This document shows positions 1 through 6,460 of a DNA stretch of 7,659 bases, piece by piece. Made by a program: the position numbers and the translations under genes. The notes under the pieces were generated by a model, which was not told where the DNA came from, did no database searches, and worked only from the letters and a program-made list of their open reading frames with translations. Origin of the DNA: Candidatus Bathyarchaeota archaeon (GTDB taxonomy: Archaea > Thermoproteota > Bathyarchaeia > 40CM-2-53-6); NCBI GenBank assembly GCA_005882905.1, contig VBBG01000178.1, forward strand, positions 1 to 7,659, read 5' to 3'. Each line of letters starts with the position of its first letter. Position 1 is the stretch's first letter.

Positions 1-2
1 CC

Positions 3-1031
3 GGCTCCGATCTCAGAGGAGTCTTCACGATCAGAACAATGAACGATGTCGAGCATCTCGCAGACTACCTGAGAGAGGCGATGGCGAAGAAGGTGGCAAT
101 AATCGGCGCGGGTCTCACCGGCTCCGAGATGGCAGAGGCCCTGCTACTCCGGGGAGTTGCCGTGATTCAGGCGGAGATAGTGCCTGAGATTCTCCCGGTC
201 ATCCTCGATCCTGACATGGCGTCAATTGTGAGAGAAAAGGGCCAAGAACACGGCGTTGAATATCATTTGCAGTCTAGCTTAGAGGAGATCCTCGGGGATA
301 AAGAAAGGGTGGTGGGAGTTCGAATCTCGGGTCGAACGCATGATGTCGACGCGGTGGTTGTTGCCGTCAGGGTTCGACCCAATACGGAACTCGCGAAGGA
401 CGCTGGCATTCAACTCGGAGAGTCAGGCGGAATTAGAACAGACGATAGAATGGCCACGTCAGCCAAGAACATCTATGCCGCAGGCGACTGCATCGAGACC
501 TTTGACCTCATCACGCGCAGACATGTCTTCTTCCAGCTCGCCACAACAGCGGTGAGACAGTCGATGGTCGCAGGCATAAATGCCGCCGGAGGCGAGGCAC
601 GATATCCTGGCTCAACGGGTGTAACAACGGTGAAACTTTTCGGCCTTGAGGTTGCGACCCTCGGCCCAACAATCTCAATGGCTGAGAAAATCGGAATGAA
701 CCCCGTCTCAGTCAGAATAACGGGATCCACGCGTCTATCGTACTACCCTGGTGGCAAGGACCTAACGGTCAAGCTTCTCGCCAATCCGAGCAACGGAAAA
801 CTTCTAGGCGCACAGCTCGTCGGGGAGGAGGGAGCGACACTGCGAGCGAACTTCGCGTCCATGGCAGCCCATCTCGGACTAACGGTTCAAGAATTTGCTG
901 AGATTGAGACCTGCTACTCGCCTCCTCTCGCGCCCGTCTGGGACCCCGTGACAATCGCAGCCCAGGCTCTATTGAAGAAGCTGAAACCAGTATCAGCTCA
1001 AGCTCCGTCAACAACTGTTTCAGGCCGTTGA
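3..1031 (+). CDS. FAD/NAD(P)H-dependent disulfide oxidoreductase, CoA-disulfide reductase/NADH oxidase type (5' truncated by window)
   Basis: Flavoprotein of the pyridine nucleotide-disulfide oxidoreductase family, most like CoA-disulfide reductase/NADH oxidase, which uses NAD(P)H to reduce CoA disulfide, polysulfide or O2 in the cytosol. The reading frame is open from position 3. The residues before the ATG at 39 (GSDLRGVFTIRT) match the family's inter-domain linker, so that ATG is internal and about 110-120 N-terminal residues, including the first FAD Rossmann motif and the redox-active Cys, lie outside the window. Numbering from the ATG at 39: NAD(P)H-binding GAGLTG at 23-28; FAD-contacting IYAAGDC at 145-151; dimerisation domain from about 190 with YYPGGKD (235-241) and YSPPLAPVWDP (293-303), as is typical of this subgroup. 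Oddities: the usual 'GVRPN' reads RVRPN (Arg111), and the Glu that usually ends the second NAD-domain strand is Gln44. A 2-hydroxyacid dehydrogenase gene follows after 7 bases, so they are probably co-transcribed. The exact substrate cannot be set without the N-terminus. Confidence 0.85.
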   Translation, partial: GSDLRGVFTIRTMNDVEHLADYLREAMAKKVAIIGAGLTGSEMAEALLLRGVAVIQAEIVPEILPVILDPDMASIVREKGQEHGVEYHLQSSLEEILGDKERVVGVRISGRTHDVDAVVVAVRVRPNTELAKDAGIQLGESGGIRTDDRMATSAKNIYAAGDCIETFDLITRRHVFFQLATTAVRQSMVAGINAAGGEARYPGSTGVTTVKLFGLEVATLGPTISMAEKIGMNPVSVRITGSTRLSYYPGGKDLTVKLLANPSNGKLLGAQLVGEEGATLRANFASMAAHLGLTVQEFAEIETCYSPPLAPVWDPVTIAAQALLKKLKPVSAQAPSTTVSGR

Positions 1032-1038
1032 CCAAGAA

Positions 1039-2004
1039 TTGAGAGTGCTGATCTCAGATCCTATCGACGACGAGGGGATCAAGATTCTCACATCAGCAGG
1101 CTTCACCGTCGACAATCAGCCCGGACTGGACAGGGCAAAGCTCGCCAGCATGATCGGTCAGTATGATGTCCTGATTGTCCGGGGAAGAACGAAAGTGGAC
1201 TCGTCGCTCATCAACGCGTCGCGGCTGAAGATAGTCGGGCGAGCCGGTGTGGGCCTTGACAACATCGACCTGCAGGCCGCAAAGGAGAAGGGTGTCATTG
1301 TCCTCAACACGCCCGGTGCGCCCACAACGAGTGTAGCAGAGCTGACTGTGGGCTTGATGCTCTCTCTCCTGCGCAGTATTCCCTTTGCAGATCGGAGCAT
1401 GAAAGAAGGGCGCTGGATAAAGAACCGGCTGATGGGCGAGGAGCTGCAGTCGAAGAGGATAGGTGTCATCGGACGGGCCGGCCGGATCGGCAACGAAGTC
1501 TCCCGTATCCTAACCGTAGGATTCCAGGCGGAGGTTCTAGGCTATGACGTCATACGGCCGCGTGGAGTCCCGGGCCTCAGCTATGAAATAACGGACTCGA
1601 TAGATGACCTCCTCCGACGCTCTGACATCGTCACAATCCACGTCCCATACTCTCCCCAGACCCACCATCTCCTCAACGAGGCGAGGCTGAGAATGATGCG
1701 AAAGGGATCACATCTGATCAACACTTCGAGGGGAGACATAGTCGAAGGAGCCGCCCTACTCAGAGTATTGAAAGAGGGACATCTGGCAGGCGCGGGATTG
1801 GACGTATTTCACATGGAGCCACCGGCCGACGAATGGGAGAAAGAACTCGTGAACCTTCCTGACGGAACTACTGTCGTGACATCCCATATTGGGGCGGAGA
1901 CGCGGCAGGCTCAGAAACGGGCTAGTGTCGAGATTGCAGAAAGAATCAAGGCCGAGGCACTACGAGTCGGAAGTCCCAGCTTGACCCTTTCTCGTTCCCT
2001 GTGA
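1039..2004 (+). CDS. serA: D-3-phosphoglycerate dehydrogenase-like D-2-hydroxyacid dehydrogenase, short form without ACT domain
   Basis: NAD-dependent D-2-hydroxyacid dehydrogenase, most like D-3-phosphoglycerate dehydrogenase, the first step of serine synthesis (3-phosphoglycerate to 3-phosphohydroxypyruvate). The start is TTG, chosen because it gives the standard beginning MRVLISDP; no clear Shine-Dalgarno precedes it, and the 7-base gap to the upstream gene suggests translational coupling. Visible landmarks: IVGRAGVGLDNID (65-77), typical of the phosphoglycerate dehydrogenase subgroup; the NAD-binding segment (142-154); and the catalytic triad Arg231 (INTSRGD), Glu260 (DVFHMEPP) and His283 (TSHIGAE). 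At 321 residues it holds only the substrate- and NAD-binding domains. The C-terminal ACT domain that mediates serine feedback in longer enzymes is absent, so serine inhibition through ACT is not expected. Oddity: the dinucleotide loop reads GRAGRIG (145-151), one residue longer than the usual GLGRIG. Glyoxylate/hydroxypyruvate reductase is an alternative function. Confidence 0.85.
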   Translation: MRVLISDPIDDEGIKILTSAGFTVDNQPGLDRAKLASMIGQYDVLIVRGRTKVDSSLINASRLKIVGRAGVGLDNIDLQAAKEKGVIVLNTPGAPTTSVAELTVGLMLSLLRSIPFADRSMKEGRWIKNRLMGEELQSKRIGVIGRAGRIGNEVSRILTVGFQAEVLGYDVIRPRGVPGLSYEITDSIDDLLRRSDIVTIHVPYSPQTHHLLNEARLRMMRKGSHLINTSRGDIVEGAALLRVLKEGHLAGAGLDVFHMEPPADEWEKELVNLPDGTTVVTSHIGAETRQAQKRASVEIAERIKAEALRVGSPSLTLSRSL

Positions 2005-2087
2005 ATGGCGGATCAGGGCTGTTCGCTTTCTCATAAATCCTAGGAATTATGATCTTTCAGACATGGAAATATTCAACAGGCCTAGAA

Positions 2088-3890
2088 CTAGCCCTGTCCG
2101 AGGACCCTTGAAGAAGTGGACTCGATGTCGACAAGCGACTCTCGGTCCAGGAGCGCTCCCCGTACCTTCCTGGCCAGCTCCTCACTGGTCATCGAGAAGA
2201 GTATCGGCCAGCCATCTTGAGCGTTTGTAATGGGGTGGACGCTGATGCCCTCGTCCTGGACCATCTTCATCTCGTCCGGCGCGCTCCGGTGGTTCGACTC
2301 GGGAACAAGCAGGTCGGTTATCTTCACCTTCTCGGCCTTCAGTATCCCGACGAGCTTGCCGGCTTCTCTTCCCCTTCCTCCCAGCCCACCCACTGGTCCT
2401 ACATCCATCTTGAGCCCGATAGACCCTGTCATCACTTTGGACTGCGTTATCGGAGTATTCGAGAGTTCAGAGATCAGCGCGTTGAGCATCGCGTATCCAG
2501 CGCTGGGTCCTGAGACTCCTGCCCCCGGCGCGCCTTCAAGTATGCTTCTGATCTGGAAATGGACGTGGTACTTGGCCAGGTTGACACGTATCTTTGACCA
2601 GAGCCAGGATCTTACCGCCTCGACAGCGTTCTGGGCGCTCTGGATGACCGAGTCGTCAGGCACCGATGTCTGGCCCATCATCATCGAACTGGCTTGGCCG
2701 GTTACAGATACGTGTCTCTCGCCGGGGTTGATGGGTCTAAGGGTGCACTGGATGGTCAGTATTCCTCCCGATCCTCTCTCGCTCGTGTAGAGCCCATAGG
2801 TGACGCCCGGGATCGCCTGGGAGAGGATTAGGGCCTCGGCGATCTCCCTGTGCTCCTTGTCCTCGAGCGATTCTAAGCTTGAGATAGCCTGCTCGAAGTG
2901 GAATAGCCGTATCCGGTAGTTGTCCTGGTTGACCTCGCCGCGCTTTAGAGTTGTACCTTCCTGCTGGTAGACCTTGAGTGCCGCGTCCAATCGCTCGATA
3001 TCCTCCTCGAACCTTGTCGTGACATTCCTGATAGCCAGCTCTGATGCTCCCGCCTCGGTAACCCCCTTGGCAGCCGCGATCTCTGACGCCCAGAGCCGGT
3101 GTGCCTCAGAGACTGTCTCAGACACTCCCCGCGGGCTGAGGACACGTTGTCTCCGGAACATCTTCGTGACTTTGGCAGCGTCGATCTCAGGGTGGAGATA
3201 TTGCTGGAGTCTTCGGAGGTGGATTGCAACCACCTCGTTCCACTCTGCATCGTTCAATGGTGGATGGACGTAGTAGATGTTCGGCTCGAAACGGTCCCGC
3301 GTAGCCTGGTCGATGAGTTGCTCCTTGTTCGACGTCGCGATCACCACGACTCTGTCCTCGGGGCGGAGCTCGCTGAGCTCTGCTTTGACTTGGGCGAGTA
3401 TCTTGTTGCTGGACGGGTCTCCGCCCCAGAAGATCGCGTCCGCCTCGTCGAGTAGGAGTATGCACGGGCTCTTCTGTCGGACCAATCCGAAGAGGTCTTT
3501 CACCCGCTTCTCCGGGTCGCCCATATAGTTGGCGCCGCTCATCAGCTCTCCTCCGCGGACCTTGATGAATCCGACATTGTTCTCTGCGGCAGCGACCATG
3601 GCGAGGAGGGTCTTCCCCGTTCCGGGCGGCCCCATCAGGAAGAACCTTGGGTTGGACTGCTGGCCCAGCTCGGCCATCGACGGGTTGAAGGCAAGTGCGA
3701 CATGGTTGAGGATTTTGTTCTTCACGTCGTGGAGCCCGCCAAGGTCCTCCCGGCTTACCTTCGGCTTCATGATATAGACCGCGTCGGTGACCTCTTGGGA
3801 CTTTTCCTGTTCAGAGTAGAGCTTCACGTTCCGCGCAGCGATCGCAAAGTCTTGGACGGATGCCGTGATTCTTGGACGGTCGAGACCCAA
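2088..3890 (-). CDS. AAA+ ATPase fused to Lon (S16) protease-like domain, catalytic Lys position occupied by Arg
   Basis: 600-residue protein joining a Cdc48/FtsH-style AAA domain to a Lon protease domain. AAA part (about 45-265): Walker A GPPGTGKT (87-94), pore loop NYMGDPEKRV (121-130), Walker B ILLLDEAD (144-151), sensor-1 Asn188, Arg198/Arg200 as arginine-finger candidates, and a sensor-2-like PRG at 253-255. A charged helical linker (about 290-350) follows. Lon part (about 355-585): GVTYGLYTS, VTGQASS, then GPSAG (461-465) with nucleophile Ser463, MTG with Thr488, and GPVGGL (498-503). Known Lon proteases carry the dyad lysine 43 residues after the Ser; here that residue is Arg506, and the nearest lysine is Lys512. 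The usual Asp before GPSAG is Ser460. Unlike classical archaeal LonB there are no membrane helices in the AAA domain. It is last in a three-gene operon, 17 bases after the second ATPase gene. The TTG start is uncertain: GGGTG lies only two bases upstream, and GTG at residue 22 is a weaker option. Either an energy-dependent protease or an inactive relative acting as an unfoldase. Confidence 0.88.
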   Translation of the reverse strand: MGLDRPRITASVQDFAIAARNVKLYSEQEKSQEVTDAVYIMKPKVSREDLGGLHDVKNKILNHVALAFNPSMAELGQQSNPRFFLMGPPGTGKTLLAMVAAAENNVGFIKVRGGELMSGANYMGDPEKRVKDLFGLVRQKSPCILLLDEADAIFWGGDPSSNKILAQVKAELSELRPEDRVVVIATSNKEQLIDQATRDRFEPNIYYVHPPLNDAEWNEVVAIHLRRLQQYLHPEIDAAKVTKMFRRQRVLSPRGVSETVSEAHRLWASEIAAAKGVTEAGASELAIRNVTTRFEEDIERLDAALKVYQQEGTTLKRGEVNQDNYRIRLFHFEQAISSLESLEDKEHREIAEALILSQAIPGVTYGLYTSERGSGGILTIQCTLRPINPGERHVSVTGQASSMMMGQTSVPDDSVIQSAQNAVEAVRSWLWSKIRVNLAKYHVHFQIRSILEGAPGAGVSGPSAGYAMLNALISELSNTPITQSKVMTGSIGLKMDVGPVGGLGGRGREAGKLVGILKAEKVKITDLLVPESNHRSAPDEMKMVQDEGISVHPITNAQDGWPILFSMTSEELARKVRGALLDRESLVDIESTSSRVLGQG

Positions 3891-3907
3891 CGCACCCTTC
3901 GATTCTC

Positions 3908-4795
3908 TCAGCTTCTCTCTTCCTCTCTCTCCATGAGGTCGAGCAGGTCGTCGGCCTTGAGATTGAGCCAGCCTTCCCGTTTGAGAAAGTCTTGGACAAC
4001 GGCCAGTAGCATTTCGCGCGTGACTCCGTCGTTGAGGCTAACCTTGGTCAGGCGTCGACGAATATCCTCGCGTATCTTCTCATACGCGTTGGTTGCGACT
4101 ACGACGATGGTTCGGGATTTCCCGCTGACTATCTTGTCCAGCCACCGGTTCAGCTCGTCCTGTATCCTCGTGTCCTCGATCTCGGCTCCGGTCTCGCCAC
4201 GGACTTTTCGTCCGAAGCTCTGGAACTCGTCAATGTAGACGACGGAGGGTACGGAGCTTGCGTAGTCTAGGAATCTACCGAGTTGCCGTGTGCTCTTGCC
4301 GTAGAACTCGGAGTATACATCCGATCCCTTCAGTATGACAGGGGTGACGAGGACTCCGCCGCGGTATCCTTCCAAGAGCATCTCTCTTAGAGAGACCATG
4401 GTAAGGAACGTTTTCCCCGTCCCGCTGTCCCCTGCGAGACATACAGCCTTGGGGAGTTCTTCTCTTCCGAAGTACTTCGTGAGCGTGGGGTGGCGGAGGA
4501 CATGTAGCCTGAACGAGTCGAGGAGGAGGTTGAACTCCTTGTCCCTTCCTATCAGGTTCGAGGGCGAGAACTTGTCAGGCGGATATTCCCGGTCTAGGCG
4601 TTCCTGTATCTTCCTGAACCTTCGTGGGGAGACTCTGGCCTTGCTCCAGCGACTGTAGGACTTGTCGACAGACCGGAGGGCGATAGTGAATACTCTTCGC
4701 AGCCAGGGTTGCCTGTCCCACCAGGGTCTCACGGAGCCGAATAGGAACTCGGACAGCTGGTCATCGTTGGATGCCATTCTTCGTTTCTGTCCCAT
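3908..4795 (-). CDS. Stand-alone AAA+ ATPase, middle gene of the membrane protein/AAA/AAA-Lon operon
   Basis: 295-residue AAA+ ATPase of no family I can name. Residues 1-80 are basic and aromatic (RPWWDRQPWLRRVF, 23-36), possibly an amphipathic contact to the membrane or a partner. The ATPase core follows: IGRDKEF (82-88) as the start of the domain, Walker A GDSGTGKT (122-129), EFYGKSTRQL (163-172) in pore-loop position with aromatic Phe164-Tyr165-Gly166, Walker B VVYIDEF (185-191), sensor-1 Asn236 in VVATN, and Arg246-Arg248 (DIRRRL) as arginine-finger candidates. The C-terminus is a short helical acidic tail. No protease, DNA-binding or membrane-spanning domain is visible. The ATG start is supported by GGAGG 8 bases upstream; only 3 bases separate it from the stop of the membrane-protein gene, implying co-translation. 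A second in-frame ATG (residue 7) is less well placed. It may work with the downstream AAA-Lon protein as a mixed or stacked ring, or as a substrate-delivery ATPase; that is inferred from gene order only. Confidence 0.85.
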   Translation of the reverse strand: MGQKRRMASNDDQLSEFLFGSVRPWWDRQPWLRRVFTIALRSVDKSYSRWSKARVSPRRFRKIQERLDREYPPDKFSPSNLIGRDKEFNLLLDSFRLHVLRHPTLTKYFGREELPKAVCLAGDSGTGKTFLTMVSLREMLLEGYRGGVLVTPVILKGSDVYSEFYGKSTRQLGRFLDYASSVPSVVYIDEFQSFGRKVRGETGAEIEDTRIQDELNRWLDKIVSGKSRTIVVVATNAYEKIREDIRRRLTKVSLNDGVTREMLLAVVQDFLKREGWLNLKADDLLDLMEREEERS

Positions 4796-4798
4796 TTT

Positions 4799-5689
4799 CT
4801 AATCCTCCATTATCGGTTTGAGGTCGAAGAACTTGTCCAGGCCCTCCCTGGCAAGGTAGATGATGGTCCCGAGGGCGGCGACGAAGAAGAGCGAGAAGAA
4901 GTCGACGAGTGAGAAGAGGTTGAGGTTGACGAAGAACAGATACTCTGCTACCGCTATTACGAGGACTTCGCCTATCATTATTGCAAGGCTGATAATGAAC
5001 CCGGCCAGCAGGATTCTGAAGACCACGTCTATCCAGAGATAGACCTTGTTCCCCCGGTCGAACGGCGGGAGGTGTCCTTCAAGGCGGCGTCTCTCATCCT
5101 CGAACCTGATCCATCTGTACCCTACGAAGGCGAACTGTGCTCCGAGGATCGAGTAGAGTATCTTGATCCAGAGGGGGAAGGCGTTGCCGAACTGGAAGAA
5201 CCATCCGTAGAGCGAAGACCAGGTAACGGGCGCTCCCATTCCGGTAGAGGGTGAAGGCTGGAAGGATGCGAGTATTGTAAGGTTGAGGTCTCCTCCCGAG
5301 ACGTAGTAGGACGTGTACTCGGTACTGGAGTCTGCAGACGGGTCTTTGATGATGACTCTGGTCGTGTATGAGCTGGGGTATGATAGCCAGATGTCCAAAG
5401 TGTACAGTTGCGTCGAGTTTGTGGTGAGTGTGAAGTTCTTGGCCGGATAGTTCGTGTTCAGGGGTCCGGCCGCGCTCACGTTTCCCCTGACGAATACGGA
5501 CTGGATGGCCGGCTGGTTCGAGCTGATGACGAGCCTATTGCCCGTGTAAAGATTCACGTTCTCCTGGGGATTGGAGACCGCGGAATGGCCTGGGTTAGTG
5601 GTGGTTGCTAGGAGGACGAAGGCAAGGGTTACCAGTATCCAAGACGCTCTTTTCAACCCACCGACCACGTGTTTACTTTGTCCGTACAA
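4799..5689 (-). CDS. Exported multi-pass membrane protein with N-terminal signal and extracytoplasmic domain, first gene of the AAA/Lon operon
   Basis: 296-residue protein of no family I recognise. Basic residues Lys13-Arg14 precede a hydrophobic stretch (15-30) ending near GHSA (34-37), consistent with a signal peptide or signal anchor. Residues about 38-165 form a Ser/Thr/Tyr/Asn-rich, probably beta-strand outside domain with four N-glycosylation sequons (Asn70, Asn85, Asn91, Asn136), as in archaeal surface proteins. Then come a membrane segment (about 172-193), a charged loop predicted cytosolic (195-215, rich in Arg/Glu), a long hydrophobic region (216-254, one or two spans, with embedded Asp221, Arg225, Glu241, Glu249), a further span (257-281) and a short cytosolic tail. 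The start used is TTG, with a TAG stop one codon before it in frame; GTG (residue 8) or TTG (residue 12, preceded by GGTGGG) are alternatives, and either keeps the signal. Its place before two ATPase genes suggests a membrane anchor, receptor or substrate channel for them, an inference from context only. Confidence 0.8.
   Translation of the reverse strand: MYGQSKHVVGGLKRASWILVTLAFVLLATTTNPGHSAVSNPQENVNLYTGNRLVISSNQPAIQSVFVRGNVSAAGPLNTNYPAKNFTLTTNSTQLYTLDIWLSYPSSYTTRVIIKDPSADSSTEYTSYYVSGGDLNLTILASFQPSPSTGMGAPVTWSSLYGWFFQFGNAFPLWIKILYSILGAQFAFVGYRWIRFEDERRRLEGHLPPFDRGNKVYLWIDVVFRILLAGFIISLAIMIGEVLVIAVAEYLFFVNLNLFSLVDFFSLFFVAALGTIIYLAREGLDKFFDLKPIMED
4804..4808 (-). promoter_or_regulatory. Shine-Dalgarno GGAGG of the stand-alone AAA ATPase gene
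   Basis: On the minus strand GGAGG lies inside the last codons of the membrane-protein gene, 8 bases before ATG 4795. It is the clearest ribosome binding site in the operon, and it selects this ATG over the second one six codons later. Confidence 0.7.
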
Positions 5690-5743
5690 TCTCTACGGGC
5701 AGCGCAGTGGCGCGCATTCACGACAGGAGGATGGGGATAGACT

Positions 5744-5767
5744 AATCTCCCGTAACTCTTGGAGATT
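5744..5767. promoter_or_regulatory. Perfect 7-bp inverted repeat in the divergent promoter region (possible operator or leader hairpin)
   Basis: AATCTCC at 5744-5750 and its exact reverse complement GGAGATT at 5761-5767, separated by 10 bases. It lies between the divergent genes and on the minus-strand side of the TATA-like element. If that element drives the operon, the repeat falls at or just after the predicted transcription start. It could be the binding site of a dimeric repressor or a hairpin early in the operon leader. A 7-bp repeat can also arise by chance. Confidence 0.4.
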
Positions 5768-5793
5768 CGACATGGTTACTCGTCCCCAGCGGG

Positions 5794-5801
5794 TTTTTTA
5801 A
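5794..5801. promoter_or_regulatory. TATA-like element (TTTTTTAA) between divergent genes
   Basis: The only strong A/T run in the 150-base divergent spacer. It sits in a near-symmetric GGTT-TTTT-AACC context, so it could serve either direction. Read on the plus strand, transcription would begin about 25 bases downstream near 5822, giving a short leader before GTG 5840. Read on the minus strand, the start would be near 5771, with a leader of about 80 bases before the membrane-protein gene. This fits an archaeal box A; the orientation is not resolved. Confidence 0.5.
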
Positions 5802-5839
5802 CCGAACCTTCTGGTTGCCTCTCAGTCTCGTGATGGTAA

Positions 5840-6460
5840 GTGGCAGAGGGCACGTACAAGCGGATGTTTCTGCGGTGGGAGATTATCCGCGGCTGGATGC
5901 CGGGAATCGTCTTCGCGGCCATTGCCGTCGCTATTGAGATTCTTTACTTCGAATACATGTTGTCCCGTGGACTCGCAGACGAAACGTTCAGTGTGTCTCT
6001 TGGAATAGTTAGTCTGCCTCTCTCGATTTCGTTGTTTCTGTCCCTCGGGAACGCGATCGTTCTGCTCGTCCTCTGGATGAGCGTCTTTGAGAGTACTGCC
6101 TACGTAATGGCGGGTCCCGATCGTCGAGTTCGTCGCTTACTGTATCCGCTGAGGATGATAAGGGCGGCCGCGCTTGTCTTGGCTCCCTTCACACTCGTTC
6201 TGTTCGCACCCTACATTATTGAGTCCGCTTGGTTCATCAGCATCGTCTCCGGGGTTTCGAACTCGAACGCGTCTCTCCAGCAGACAGCTGCCGGCTTCTA
6301 TACGTGGGCTTTCGGTGTGGCTATGACCGATGCTTCGGTCAAGTTCGTCGCTTCCCAGCTCTCGGCGGCTCTTGCCTCCACGGTCGTGGCTGGTCTTCAG
6401 ATCTGGAGGGTTAAGGGAACGAGGAATCTTATGCTTCTACTCAGAAGAAGAAAGAAGTAG
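5840..6460 (+). CDS. Small multi-pass membrane protein of unknown function
   Basis: 206-residue integral membrane protein of no family I recognise. Hydrophobic segments lie at about 20-40, 54-82 (possibly one long or kinked span), 106-128, and 168-188, with a weaker one near 150-162. Charged cytosolic-type stretches include PDRRVRRLL (93-101) and the strongly basic C-terminal LRRRKK (201-206). By the positive-inside rule both are probably cytosolic. No cofactor or catalytic motif is visible. The start is GTG, with a loose GTGATGG before it; an in-frame ATG at 5864 would give a product 8 residues shorter. It is divergent from the membrane protein/AAA/Lon operon across a shared 150-base spacer, so it may be co-regulated with it. 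Its stop codon directly abuts the stop codon of the opposing gene. Confidence 0.75.
   Translation: MAEGTYKRMFLRWEIIRGWMPGIVFAAIAVAIEILYFEYMLSRGLADETFSVSLGIVSLPLSISLFLSLGNAIVLLVLWMSVFESTAYVMAGPDRRVRRLLYPLRMIRAAALVLAPFTLVLFAPYIIESAWFISIVSGVSNSNASLQQTAAGFYTWAFGVAMTDASVKFVASQLSAALASTVVAGLQIWRVKGTRNLMLLLRRRKK

Noticed and set aside
39..41. ATG at 39 as the start of the disulfide oxidoreductase
   Set aside because: The frame is open to position 3 and the upstream residues match the family linker; starting here would remove the FAD domain and active-site Cys, so the gene is cut by the window, not short.
2005..2087. Convergent 83-base spacer with CCTAGG palindrome and a CTAG-AA-CTAG repeat
   Set aside because: The palindromes are short, lack loops suitable for strong hairpins and are not followed by a T run on either strand, so I do not call a terminator.
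2230..2790. Long plus-strand reading frame of 186 codons inside the AAA-Lon gene
   Set aside because: It lies antisense to a well-conserved Lon domain, is low-complexity (Ser/Pro/Leu-rich) and has no recognisable motif; it is a GC-driven shadow.
3903..3934. GA-rich tract at the end of the stand-alone ATPase gene
   Set aside because: It encodes the acidic/basic tail MEREEERS and could loosely help ribosome binding for the next gene, but no single well-spaced Shine-Dalgarno can be assigned.
3702..4238. Plus-strand reading frame of 178 codons across the two ATPase genes
   Set aside because: Antisense to both ATPase genes; Ser/Arg/Leu-rich composition typical of a shadow frame, with no domain signature.
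5726..5745. GGAGG directly followed by ATG in the divergent spacer
   Set aside because: It would give only a four-codon peptide, with no space between the Shine-Dalgarno and the start codon; probably chance.
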